NCBI GenBank assembly: GCA_944323595.1
Contig: CALUTF010000002.1
Coordinates: 53,447 to 117,446 of the forward strand
Source of the DNA: Candidatus Gastranaerophilales bacterium
Lineage (GTDB): Bacteria; Cyanobacteriota; Vampirovibrionia; Gastranaerophilales; Gastranaerophilaceae
Direction: 5' to 3'
Length of the DNA stretch: 64,000 nucleotides
In this document: positions 7,791 through 16,388 of the stretch, piece by piece
Layout: every line of letters starts with the position of its first letter
How positions within the stretch are numbered: the stretch's first letter is position 1
Made by a program: the position numbers and the translations under genes
The notes under the pieces: generated by a model
Databases searched by the model: none
What the model saw: only the letters and a program-made list of their open reading frames with translations
Told to the model about the DNA's origin: nothing

Positions 7791-8969
7791 CTATACTTTT
7801 TCAATCTTCAGCATTCTGACAAGCGGGGAGCAAATAGCGGGGATTAGAGCAACTATTAATAAAACTCTGGTAATTCCAAAGTTTTGAGCTGAAAAGCCTA
7901 TTATTGTCATAAATATTGCAACAATACCCCATGAAAAGCCGTTAATGAACCCTGAAATAACGCTTTTATATTCAGGCAGAACATTTTGAGCGAGATACAT
8001 CGTGACAGGAAAAGCCATCATCGTAAACATTCCCATAATAGCAAATATAACCAGCGATAAAACAGGCATAGTCTTATAAGTTAGTATAAATAATATCATC
8101 AAAGGCAAAGTTGAAATCATTGAAAAATAGAAAATATTGCGTGTACCGAGAATTTGTTCTGCATTCCGGCTAATAAGAGAGCCTATACCACCTGCAAAAA
8201 TAAACAAAAAGAGCGCCACACCGATATAAAAAGGAGAACATCCCATATTTTTCCACAAAAAAGGAAGCAATATAGCGCATGAATTATTAATCAAAGTTTT
8301 TAGCATAGAAATCACAATAAGAATTCTTAATTCATTATTAGAAAGTATATCTCCAACGGTTTGTGTAAATGTTGTAACCCTTGTACTTTGTGTGACAATA
8401 GAAAATTTAGGCACCATGGCAAACATCAATAAAGCCCAGCTTATGCCGAAAACCGCAAGAACAGGCATTTTTTCAAAACCCCAGTACTGCGCAACATAAG
8501 CTGACAGTATTGGACCAAATGCATACCCGAGAGTCCCAAGACTTAAAAATATCCCGAGAGATTTAGCTGCACTGTTACCTGCAAAATAGGTCACAACACC
8601 CAGCGCCTGCGGGTGAAAAAAGCTTGAACCAAGACTTCCGAAAATTATAAAAAATATTAAAAAAGGGATATTTGGCGAACCCGGTGCAAATGATATAAAC
8701 ATAGAGGACATCAAAAGCCCCCAGAAAATAAAAAATCTGCGGTGGAACCTGTCAGCAAAAAAGCCGAACAGGGGCTGCATCAAATTTGAAAAGATTTGGG
8801 CAATACTCATAATAACAGTAGCAAAAGCCATTGAAAAAGCCAGCTTTGCAGCGATAAAAGGCATTATAGGGTTTAATAGTCCCGTATAAATATCATTGAC
8901 AAAATGCCCGCCAGAAAGCCATGTCAGTGCTTTTATATTTTTACTTTCAGAAGTTTTAATATTGTCCAT
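7791..8969 (-). CDS. MFS transporter, fosmidomycin-resistance-like
   Basis: The 392-residue protein has about 12 hydrophobic segments. The N-terminal GGHFVNDIYTGLLNPIMPF resembles the start of Fsr-type (fosmidomycin resistance) major facilitators. The loop 2-3 motif GFFADRFHRR is the MFS signature A. It would act in the inner membrane as a proton-driven drug or metabolite exporter; the substrate cannot be read from the sequence. No SD is seen. A TATAAT lies nine bases before the ATG, so the mRNA may have almost no leader. It lies 45 bases downstream of the lgt gene on the same strand but probably has its own promoter. Confidence 0.8.
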   Translation of the reverse strand: MDNIKTSESKNIKALTWLSGGHFVNDIYTGLLNPIMPFIAAKLAFSMAFATVIMSIAQIFSNLMQPLFGFFADRFHRRFFIFWGLLMSSMFISFAPGSPNIPFLIFFIIFGSLGSSFFHPQALGVVTYFAGNSAAKSLGIFLSLGTLGYAFGPILSAYVAQYWGFEKMPVLAVFGISWALLMFAMVPKFSIVTQSTRVTTFTQTVGDILSNNELRILIVISMLKTLINNSCAILLPFLWKNMGCSPFYIGVALFLFIFAGGIGSLISRNAEQILGTRNIFYFSMISTLPLMILFILTYKTMPVLSLVIFAIMGMFTMMAFPVTMYLAQNVLPEYKSVISGFINGFSWGIVAIFMTIIGFSAQNFGITRVLLIVALIPAICSPLVRMLKIEKV

Positions 8970-9014
8970 AACAGAAAAATTATATTCTAAACAAAATGAA
9001 ATAAAAAGAAGCGG

Positions 9015-9800
9015 CTAGACAGATTTTTTATTCAGAAGAAAATAAAAAATCGCAGCAAAAAGCATTAAGACGACAGAAACAATTTGAGCTATATGCATAG
9101 ACCCGAAATCAAGCGCGCTGTCAATTCTTATAGCCTCGACAAAAATCCGTACAAAGGAATATAAAAACAAATAACAACAAGCCGTAACTCCCGGAGAAGT
9201 ATGTTTTTTACGAAGAATAACCAGAAGAATAATAAAAATTATAAAATCCAGTATACTTTCATATAAAAATGTAGGATGGAAATATTCATACTGGATAAAT
9301 GCATCCGGACGCTGATTAAGAGGTATATAAAGCGCCCACGGCAAATTTGTAGGAAGCCCGAAAGCCTCAGAATTAAAGAAATTACCCCATCGTCCGATAG
9401 ATTGCCCGATTGCCGCACCACAGGCAAATACATCAAAGAGTTTCCAGAAATCAATTTTTTTTCTGTACGCAGTGTACAAAATAGCGCAAATGCCGATAAA
9501 TATCATTCCATGAACGGAGAGTCCGCCCTGTCTTATATTAAAAATTTGCAGCGGGAATTGAATATAATAATCCAGATTAACCAGACAATAATATAAGCGT
9601 GCCCCTATAATACCTGAAAAAATTATAAAAGGTGAATAATCTATGACAACATCTGCCTTATCTGCAGAATAAAATTTCCTGAAAAGTGTATAAGCCGTGA
9701 CACACCCGATAAGCACAGCAAAAGCCATGATAATCCCGTAGTAATAAACAGGCAAAGAAAAAATTCTAAACGCAACTTCACCCGGTGAGGTAAATATCAC
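9015..9800 (-). CDS. lgt: Prolipoprotein diacylglyceryl transferase
   Basis: The 261-residue integral membrane enzyme moves diacylglycerol from phosphatidylglycerol to the lipobox cysteine of prolipoproteins. Seen: multiple membrane spans, GGLSVHGMIFIGI (the catalytic region around the conserved His), and the Lgt signature GRWGNFFNSEAFG. The length is normal. The ATG overlaps the stop of the upstream lipoprotein gene by four bases (ATGA), so the two are co-translated. Pairing an lgt gene with a lipoprotein substrate is sensible context. Confidence 0.95.
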   Translation of the reverse strand: MIFTSPGEVAFRIFSLPVYYYGIIMAFAVLIGCVTAYTLFRKFYSADKADVVIDYSPFIIFSGIIGARLYYCLVNLDYYIQFPLQIFNIRQGGLSVHGMIFIGICAILYTAYRKKIDFWKLFDVFACGAAIGQSIGRWGNFFNSEAFGLPTNLPWALYIPLNQRPDAFIQYEYFHPTFLYESILDFIIFIILLVILRKKHTSPGVTACCYLFLYSFVRIFVEAIRIDSALDFGSMHIAQIVSVVLMLFAAIFYFLLNKKSV

Positions 9801-10432
9801 TGCTGTTGTTCCTCTTGAACAGGAGCGGCATCAGCAGGCTGTCCGGACAATTTAAACTCAAGCGCCTTAACTTTGCTATTAACCTCTTCTACATCCTGCG
9901 GATTTTCTGCGGTTTCAAGATACTTATTATAATTAGCAACAGCATCAGTAAGCAGTTCATTAACAGCATTTTGCGCTGCAGGAGAAAGAGTTTTAACATC
10001 TGAAATATTTTCCTCTTCTGCAGCAACCGGCTCAAGTTCATCCTCCTGAGCTGGTTTAACAAACTGACCGTCAGCATTAACTTCAACTTCATCTGCATTA
10101 ATAGCCGTTACAAGGCTTTCTTCTGCCACCGCAAGAGAATAATAACCGTCAGCAAAATCCGGCTTTAACTCAATAGCCTTTTTAAAAGCAGAAATAGCAT
10201 TTACGTAATCTTCCGCATTAGTATAAGCTACAGCAAGATTATAATGAGATTCAAACACACTGTCATCCAAATCAATACTGGACTTCAAACGCTCAATGGC
10301 GCCCTGATAATCCCCCTGCTCCATATAAGCCTTAGCCTTATTGTTAAGTTCCTGAACAGCAAAATTGTTAATACAAGCAGTAGAAAATACAGAAATAGAC
10401 AGTATACTGACAAGTAATAGCGCTTTCTTCAT
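9797..10432 (-). CDS. TPR-repeat lipoprotein
   Basis: The 211-residue protein has a signal peptide ending in a lipobox-like VFSTAC, with the lipidated Cys near residue 20. Two to three tetratricopeptide repeats follow (AYMEQGDYQGAIERLKSSID, then HYNLAVAYTNAEDYVNAISAFKKAIEL and YYSLAVA), and then an acidic Glu/Ala-rich region with a helical C-terminus. TPRs are protein-binding scaffolds. The protein probably sits on the periplasmic face of a membrane as part of an envelope assembly. GAGGG precedes the ATG. The lgt gene follows with a 4-base overlap. The -3 residue of the lipobox is Ser and not the usual Leu, so lipidation is likely but not certain. Confidence 0.8.
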   Translation of the reverse strand: MKKALLLVSILSISVFSTACINNFAVQELNNKAKAYMEQGDYQGAIERLKSSIDLDDSVFESHYNLAVAYTNAEDYVNAISAFKKAIELKPDFADGYYSLAVAEESLVTAINADEVEVNADGQFVKPAQEDELEPVAAEEENISDVKTLSPAAQNAVNELLTDAVANYNKYLETAENPQDVEEVNSKVKALEFKLSGQPADAAPVQEEQQQ

Positions 10433-10546
10433 ATAATCTCAACCCTCTTTATAAAAAGTAATGTTAAGTGAATTATAAAATAAGCAAAAAAAATATGCAA
10501 ATTTTTAAAATTTAAGTTACAATAGAATACAAAGGAGTAAAAATCC

Positions 10547-10822
10547 ATGTCTAATGAAAAAGTAGTAAAATTAGGTCAGAAGAAAAAAGAGCACCACGAA
10601 CACGAAGCATCCGAAAGTCACAGTCACGATGATGATTTAGTGTACTGCAGCTTTTGTCACAGACCAAACACACAGGTGCTGAAAATGGTTCAGGGACCTG
10701 GAGTAAATATATGCTCAGAATGCGCAATGATAGCTGTTCAATACTTGATATTGAATGATCGTATGCCATCCGCAGAAGCACAGCAGATTTTGGACGCATT
10801 TTGGGGGAAAGCCCGCAGATGA
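10547..10822 (+). CDS. Stand-alone ClpX-type zinc-finger protein
   Basis: The 91-residue protein has a His/Glu-rich head (EHHEHEASESHSH). One C4 zinc finger of the ClpX N-terminal type follows: YCSFCHRP, then a spacer with the usual VxGPGVxICSEC pattern. A short helix ends the protein. In ClpX this domain dimerises and binds adaptors and substrates ahead of the AAA+ motor. Here the motor is absent and the stop codon is intact. AGGAG precedes the ATG. The next gene starts inside its stop (ATGA). It heads an operon that also contains an array of Clp-N domains without ATPase (13158-14522). Confidence 0.85.
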   Translation: MSNEKVVKLGQKKKEHHEHEASESHSHDDDLVYCSFCHRPNTQVLKMVQGPGVNICSECAMIAVQYLILNDRMPSAEAQQILDAFWGKARR

Positions 10823-12435
10823 TTTTTAATCAGGATATCAAACAGCTTAATCCGTTTGAGATTAAAACCGAACTTAATAATCTATTTAAAAAATATAAAG
10901 AAAGCGCAAGTATAGTAACCTGCGATATTAATATTAAGCTGCTTGATGCCCAGCAGGATAAAAAAACAATCATAAAAATCCTGTTTAAAGAATTTACAAA
11001 CCAGCAGGACGATAATAAAGAAATAATAAAATACCTGCTAAACCGCTACATGGACAAAGAAGAATTAACCGCAAAACTGTGGGAAATTCTGAATGAAAAG
11101 TACATTTCAAACACTGCCAAAATAGAAATACTTAATTTTCTCAGAGAAATTGATACAAACTGGTCCTATGAAAAAATCAGCGAAGTTGTTGATGAACACG
11201 AAATTCTTGATGCTGACACAAAGCGGCTTTTAACCACTGCTATTGTAAATCCGGAAGTTCAAATTGATTTTTTGGACTTTATGAATTCCTTGCAGACAAA
11301 AGATAAAATCATGCTTATTCAATCACTTGGAGAAGATTACTCAGAAGATGAACTTGCAAACATTTTGATTCCGGTATTTTTGTCACAGCCGGAAAGCGAA
11401 GCCGGACGTGAAGCACTTAACCTTTTAGGCGAATCAAAATCCCAACTTGCATTCCATGCGCTAAATACGGCAATGGATTTTATAGATTTGAAATTGCAGC
11501 CTGCAGTGAACAAAAATATTTCTAAACTGAAAATGGCAGGTATCAGAACGGATAACTCCTATGAATTTTATAAAAATATACTTTCATCATCAAAGCCATA
11601 CAGGTTTTGTGCAACATTTCCCGATGGACACGGAAATTCAGCATTAATATTTTCAAGAATAAATGATGAGGATAAAATCCAGTTTTGTGCCGTAGTGATA
11701 AATGATTACACTGGGATACGTGACTGTTTCGGATTTAACGAAATAACAAAATTTGAGTGCGATACCATAATAAAACGTTTCTATAAGGATGAAACCGCAC
11801 TGAATATAAAACCTGAAGAATTGAAAACAATACTCACAAAAGCAGAAAATTTATCAAGACAAAACCTTGCAAACAGAAGTATTCCTTATGAATATATCTG
11901 CTGGAAGAATCTTCTTGCAGACATAAAAGAAAATTCAACGGACATAAATGAAATTCTTGCGTCAAAACTGAATAAACGGAAGATTTCACAGCAGGAATTT
12001 GAAGAATTTTTAGACTCCGAAGCTGCAGCGCACTGGTTTCTTGACGCTGAATACAGTCCCGAATTTGAAGCTTTTTTAGAAATGCTTAATAAAACATTAA
12101 AAAATAATCCTGATTCCGCTAATCTTGATGAGATTGTTAAAGAAAACATTTTCAAAGTATTTGACCAAACAGAAGTTCAAGTGTGGAATAAAAGAATTTT
12201 GATGTGCTCATATCTTTTTGACCTGACCGGCAGCAAGCATCTTGCAGAAATTACCTATAATATTTACCTAAACGAAGAATGGCAGGCAAAATTGTACGAA
12301 CACATAATTAAAAGAAGTATTTACGAATACTATTTTGGGAAACAATATAATGGCGCAGAGAATTCCGATTTTACACAGGATGAACTCAAAGCAATAGTAG
12401 ACAATATAGAAAGCAGATGGGTCGGCAATGTATAA
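10819..12435 (+). CDS. Helical repeat protein of unknown function
   Basis: The start is taken as the ATG that overlaps the previous stop (ATGA) and not an in-frame TTG 18 bases earlier, giving 538 residues. The N-terminal half is almost wholly alpha-helical with HEAT-like repeats (for example TAKIEILNFLREID and GREALNLLGESKSQLAFHAL). A mixed alpha/beta segment around residues 250-320 (YRFCATFPDGHGNSALIFSR) and a helical C-terminus follow. There is no membrane segment. No family is named. Its position between a ClpX-type zinc finger and ruvX in a tightly packed operon suggests a housekeeping partner, but that is inference. Confidence 0.7.
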   Translation: MIFNQDIKQLNPFEIKTELNNLFKKYKESASIVTCDINIKLLDAQQDKKTIIKILFKEFTNQQDDNKEIIKYLLNRYMDKEELTAKLWEILNEKYISNTAKIEILNFLREIDTNWSYEKISEVVDEHEILDADTKRLLTTAIVNPEVQIDFLDFMNSLQTKDKIMLIQSLGEDYSEDELANILIPVFLSQPESEAGREALNLLGESKSQLAFHALNTAMDFIDLKLQPAVNKNISKLKMAGIRTDNSYEFYKNILSSSKPYRFCATFPDGHGNSALIFSRINDEDKIQFCAVVINDYTGIRDCFGFNEITKFECDTIIKRFYKDETALNIKPEELKTILTKAENLSRQNLANRSIPYEYICWKNLLADIKENSTDINEILASKLNKRKISQQEFEEFLDSEAAAHWFLDAEYSPEFEAFLEMLNKTLKNNPDSANLDEIVKENIFKVFDQTEVQVWNKRILMCSYLFDLTGSKHLAEITYNIYLNEEWQAKLYEHIIKRSIYEYYFGKQYNGAENSDFTQDELKAIVDNIESRWVGNV

Positions 12436-12829
12436 GGTAATGTGTTTAGACATAGGAACAAAAAGGATTGGAGTTGCACTAAGCGACTATCTTTTGATGA
12501 TTGCCAGCGGACATACAGTTGTCGACAGAAATCCGGAAAATAAGGCAATCGAAGAAATTTTAAAAATCGCAAGAGAGAATAACGTAAAAAAAATAGTCGT
12601 AGGACTACCTTTGAATATGGACGGGACACATGGGTTTCAGGCAGATGACTGTAAGAATTTTGCGTCAAAAATAAAGGATTATGAGATAATATTTGAAGAT
12701 GAGCGCCTAACATCAAATCAGGCAGAAGAAAATTTAAGAAATCGTAAAGTTGACTTCAAAAAAAATAAAGGACTGGTTGATATTGAAAGCGCTTGTATTA
12801 TACTGGAACAATACTTATCAAGAAAATAA
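12428..12829 (+). CDS. ruvX: Putative pre-16S rRNA nuclease / Holliday junction resolvase (YqgF)
   Basis: The 133-residue protein is a full-length YqgF. It has the RNase-H-fold signature CLDIGTKRIGVALSD with the first catalytic Asp, VGLPLNMDGT, DERLTSNQAE, and the terminal acidic IESACIILEQYL. Family members process the 5' end of 16S rRNA and have been proposed to resolve Holliday junctions. The start overlaps the previous gene by eight bases. The DUF1292/DUF3727-like gene follows after 15 bases, a neighbour pairing I recall from Firmicutes and Cyanobacteria. Confidence 0.92.
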   Translation: MYKVMCLDIGTKRIGVALSDYLLMIASGHTVVDRNPENKAIEEILKIARENNVKKIVVGLPLNMDGTHGFQADDCKNFASKIKDYEIIFEDERLTSNQAEENLRNRKVDFKKNKGLVDIESACIILEQYLSRK

Positions 12830-12844
12830 AAGAAAGAGGCAGAC

Positions 12845-13156
12845 ATGGAAAACAACGAAAACAACATTGAATTAGAAGACAGATTGATAGAAACAATCGA
12901 CGAAAACGGCAACGTTATCACCTTTGAATTGTATGATATCGTAGAAGTGGACGAACAGGAATATGCACTTCTCCTGCCGACAGAAAATGATGACGATGAA
13001 GCTGATGACGAAGACGACGAAATCGTTTTAATGAGATTAACTAAAAAAGGTGAAGACTACCTGTTTGAAACAATTGAAGACGATGAGGAATTCAACAAAG
13101 TAGCAGCATACGTAGAAAGTATGGATGAAGAAGCAGGGGAAGAAGAGGAAGAATAA
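12845..13156 (+). CDS. Acidic DUF1292/DUF3727-like protein
   Basis: The 103-residue protein is extremely acidic (long Asp/Glu runs around residues 40-58 and at the C-terminus). The core TFELYDIVEVDEQEYALLLP followed by IVLMRLTKKGEDYLFETIEDDEEF matches the small beta-domain of the DUF1292/DUF3727 group (YrzB-like). That family has no assigned function and is often found beside ruvX. AGAGG precedes the ATG. Its Glu-rich last codons (GAAGAAGAGGAAGAA) also supply the ribosome site of the next gene. Confidence 0.8.
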   Translation: MENNENNIELEDRLIETIDENGNVITFELYDIVEVDEQEYALLLPTENDDDEADDEDDEIVLMRLTKKGEDYLFETIEDDEEFNKVAAYVESMDEEAGEEEEE

Positions 13157-13157
13157 T

Positions 13158-14522
13158 TTGTTTGAAAAATTTACGGAAAAAGCAATAAATGTAGTAAGTG
13201 AATCACAGCGACAGGCTCAGGAGTTACATTCAAAATATGTAACAACAGAATGCCTGCTTCTGGCACTGATAAAAGAGGCAAAAGGCATATCGCTAAAACT
13301 TTTCAAAACCTATGATATTGATTTTGACAAAGTTAAATCAGAAGTTTTGAAAATCCTCGTTCCTGACACAGCCTCCGGCATTAAAACCCCGCTGCCATTC
13401 AGCGATAACTACAAATCCATTCTGAGAACAACAATGGATTTAGCGGGCAAATCCGGCAATCTGACAGTACTATACGAACATTTATTCCTTGCCGTAATAA
13501 GCGAAACAAATTCAACTGCAGTTAAAATCCTGCAGGATATGGGCTTTGATATTCCAAAATCAAAAATTCTTCTTGAAAAGCTTGTTCAGAAAAAAATCAA
13601 AAAACTGTATCACCCTGAAGCGGATGACTCCAAAGAAAGCGATGTAAATCAGGCAGAAACTACAGATGCTCTTTTTGATAGTGAAGAATCCGCAAAAGTC
13701 TTTGAAAGAGCCGTTGCAAAACTATCTGCGTCAAATTATGAAATTCTCGGGACAGAGCAGATAATATCATCCATTCTTGAAGATAAAAATTCGGATCTAT
13801 CCCGTATACTTGCGCAGTATGGCGTAACGTCCGAACTTTTTGACGAAAAACTTGCAAATATCCAGTCCAGACAATCAGAATACGAAGGCAGACAAATAAT
13901 ATTTACGCCAAACGCATTCAGAGTTATGAACCTTGCGCTAGAAACCGCAAAAGAACTCGGCTCATCAGTAGTTTTGCCGGAACACATGGTTCTTGGGCTG
14001 CTAAAGACTAAAAAAGGCGTGGCATACGATATATTTAAAGAGCTTAAAGTTCCGGATAACGATTTGGCGCACGGAATTATTAAGCCGATAGAAAAACAAA
14101 TGCCTGAAACGCTTATCATACTAAGATTAGCAAAAGAAGAAGCGCGCAGATTAGGACGCAATATTGTCGGAACAGAAATGTTTCTTCTCGGTATAATCGG
14201 ACAGGCAAGCGGTGTCGGCGCAGAAGTACTCAGTGAGCTTGAAATTAATATAAAAGATGCGCGAACTGTCATTGAAAATATGATAGGTTTTGGCAATGAG
14301 TATTTTGAAAAAGAAATAGTTTTCACTAAAAGAGCTAAAAAGGTTCTGGAAATAGCATGGGAACTCGCAAAAAAAGAAAAAAAATCCAGAATAGAATCCG
14401 CACACATGCTTCAGGCTTTAACACTTGTTCCTGACTGCCTTGCTATGAAAGCGTTAGAGCAGCTTGGCGTTGATGCTGTCGAAATCACACAGGGCATAAA
14501 AAAATTAACTATATCTAATTAA
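13158..14522 (+). CDS. Array of six Clp-N-type repeats without AAA+ ATPase
   Basis: A TTG start one base after the previous stop is chosen because it gives MFEKFTEKAINVV, the canonical ClpC/ClpA N-terminus. AGAGGAAGA lies just upstream. The 454-residue product contains six copies of the about 70-residue Clp N-terminal repeat (helical, with TTECLLLALI, YEHLFLAVI, TEQIISSIL, PEHMVLGLL, TEMFLLGII and SAHMLQALT as equivalent elements). This equals three double Clp-N domains. No Walker A motif or D1/D2 module is present. In ClpC these domains bind adaptors and arginine-phosphorylated or other substrates. Alone they could act as adaptor, decoy or substrate sensor. Confidence 0.85.
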   Translation: MFEKFTEKAINVVSESQRQAQELHSKYVTTECLLLALIKEAKGISLKLFKTYDIDFDKVKSEVLKILVPDTASGIKTPLPFSDNYKSILRTTMDLAGKSGNLTVLYEHLFLAVISETNSTAVKILQDMGFDIPKSKILLEKLVQKKIKKLYHPEADDSKESDVNQAETTDALFDSEESAKVFERAVAKLSASNYEILGTEQIISSILEDKNSDLSRILAQYGVTSELFDEKLANIQSRQSEYEGRQIIFTPNAFRVMNLALETAKELGSSVVLPEHMVLGLLKTKKGVAYDIFKELKVPDNDLAHGIIKPIEKQMPETLIILRLAKEEARRLGRNIVGTEMFLLGIIGQASGVGAEVLSELEINIKDARTVIENMIGFGNEYFEKEIVFTKRAKKVLEIAWELAKKEKKSRIESAHMLQALTLVPDCLAMKALEQLGVDAVEITQGIKKLTISN

Positions 14523-14523
14523 T

Positions 14524-15867
14524 ATGGATAAACTTGCAGAAAAAGTTGAAAGTTTTATTAACGGGTATAAAATACGCGGCAATGTACTGGTTGCATTCTC
14601 CGGCGGAACTGACTCAATGTGCCTGCTTGATATTGTGCACAAACTCGCAGAAAAATATAATATTAATCTGACCGCAATACACCTGAACCACAACTGGCGC
14701 GGGGCACACAGCAGACAGGACGAAGAAAACTGCAAAGAATTCTGTAAAAATCACAGAATAAATTTTTATTCGGAAACTTTACCTGAAAATGTTCCGCATA
14801 CTGAAACAGCGGCAAGAGATGCACGCTATGCTTTTTTTGAAAAGTGTGCTGCTAAATTTAACTCAAATATTGTTCTTACGGCACATAATGCCTCTGACAA
14901 CGCAGAAACCGTTTTATACAGAGTTTTTAAAGGTACAGGCATAAAAGGACTGGAAGGGATAAAAAAAGCCCGCAGAATCTATTACAGACCGCTTCTGGAT
15001 GTCTACAGAAATGAAATCGAAAATTATTGCACAGAAAACCAACTCTTACCAAATATTGATGAGTCTAATTCAGACACAAAATATAAGAGGAATTTAATAA
15101 GACACGAAATACTAAAAAATGCAGAAAAAATTAATCCGTGCGTGCAGGAGGCAATAAATATTCTATCTGAAAGAGCCGCAGAAGCAAATCAAATTATTGA
15201 TGAATACATCACGAAAATCAAATCAGAAATTCAAAATGACCCGGATATAGATGCGCAAAAATTCGCGAAGTTATCAATTGCAATTCAAAACAGAATTATT
15301 TACGATATTTTTCAAAAAAATAACCTTGATACAGACAGCGAAAAAATTGCAAGAACCGTAAAATTTATTGCAAAGTGTATTGAGCTTAAATCAGGTTCAA
15401 CATTATCACTTAACAGTGATTTATTCCTTTTTGCAAGCAACAGAATTATATCCCTGCAAAAACAATCAAACAAATGCGCTTTTAGCATTAATATTGACAA
15501 AACCGGCGAATATGAAACCCCATCCGGCACTTTCATTCTGGAAAGATGCCTTGATGAAATGCCGGAAATCAAGAAAACAAATGAATATTACGCGTATGTT
15601 TCACTGGATAAAATTAATTATACCCTGAGGACACGTATAGATGGTGACATAATTCAGCCGCTGGGCATGAAAGGGCATCAAAAATTAAAAAAATATCTGA
15701 ATGAGAAGAAAATTTCTAATTATGAAAAAGACAGAATTGTGTTACTAACAGATGGTAAAGAGGTATTGTGGGCAGCAGGCTGCGGAGTAAGCGAAAAAAT
15801 TAAAGCCGGACAAAAGCCTACCCACGTGCTAAAATTTATAAAAAGAGAGGCTGGTTATGGAAATTAA
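14524..15867 (+). CDS. tilS: tRNA(Ile)-lysidine synthetase
   Basis: The 447-residue enzyme converts C34 of the AUA-reading tRNA-Ile to lysidine, using ATP and lysine. The PP-loop SGGTDS is at residues 26-31. It is followed by IHLNHNWRGAHSRQDE, TAHNASDNAETVLYR (substrate-tRNA recognition), and IDESNSDTKYKRNLIRHEI. The C-terminal TilS domain includes IDGDIIQPLGMKGHQKLKKY. No SD is visible; the ATG is one base after the preceding stop, so translation is probably coupled. hpt overlaps its 3' end, the classic tilS-hpt order. Confidence 0.95.
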   Translation: MDKLAEKVESFINGYKIRGNVLVAFSGGTDSMCLLDIVHKLAEKYNINLTAIHLNHNWRGAHSRQDEENCKEFCKNHRINFYSETLPENVPHTETAARDARYAFFEKCAAKFNSNIVLTAHNASDNAETVLYRVFKGTGIKGLEGIKKARRIYYRPLLDVYRNEIENYCTENQLLPNIDESNSDTKYKRNLIRHEILKNAEKINPCVQEAINILSERAAEANQIIDEYITKIKSEIQNDPDIDAQKFAKLSIAIQNRIIYDIFQKNNLDTDSEKIARTVKFIAKCIELKSGSTLSLNSDLFLFASNRIISLQKQSNKCAFSINIDKTGEYETPSGTFILERCLDEMPEIKKTNEYYAYVSLDKINYTLRTRIDGDIIQPLGMKGHQKLKKYLNEKKISNYEKDRIVLLTDGKEVLWAAGCGVSEKIKAGQKPTHVLKFIKREAGYGN

Positions 15868-16387
15868 AGAATCTGATTTAAAAATATTATTTACGGAAGA
15901 AGAAATCCAGAATAAAATAAAAGAACTTGCAGAAGAAATGAACGAATTCTATAAAGGTGAAGATGTCTATGCAATCTGCGTATTAAAAGGAGCCGTACTA
16001 TTTGCTGTGGATCTGGTAAGACATCTCAATATGCCGCTAAAGATGGAATTTATACGCCTGTCAAGCTACGGAACAGGAATGACAACATCCGGCAAAGTTA
16101 ATGCTGTTGATATCTCGCTTCCTGATTTAAACGGAAAGAATGTACTGATTATTGAAGACATCGTAGACACAGGACTTACCGCAAAATTCTTAATGGACTT
16201 TATGCACTGCAATTTCAAAACAAAGAGTACAAAATTCTGCTCACTTCTAGACAAAAAAGTGACAAGAAAAGTTGATATTGAACCTGATTACTATGGTTTT
16301 GAAATTGATGATAAATTTCTTGTAGGTTACGGCCTTGATTATGAGGGATACTACAGGAATCTGAGATACATCGGCTACGTTGAATAA
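15857..16387 (+). CDS. hpt: Hypoxanthine phosphoribosyltransferase
   Basis: The 176-residue purine salvage enzyme makes IMP/GMP from hypoxanthine/guanine and PRPP. The PRPP-binding loop VLIIEDIVDTGLTA is at about 95-108. The early VYAICVLKGAVLFAVDL and the late DKFLVGYGLDYEGYYRNLRYIG are both diagnostic. The length is normal. GAGAGG lies before the ATG, inside the end of tilS (11-base overlap). Confidence 0.95.
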   Translation: MEIKESDLKILFTEEEIQNKIKELAEEMNEFYKGEDVYAICVLKGAVLFAVDLVRHLNMPLKMEFIRLSSYGTGMTTSGKVNAVDISLPDLNGKNVLIIEDIVDTGLTAKFLMDFMHCNFKTKSTKFCSLLDKKVTRKVDIEPDYYGFEIDDKFLVGYGLDYEGYYRNLRYIGYVE

Positions 16388-16388
16388 A

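Noticed and set aside
13736..14407. Long antisense frame of 223 codons under the Clp-N array
   Set aside because: Mirror of a real, well-conserved coding region; Ser/Phe-rich composition typical of shadow frames.
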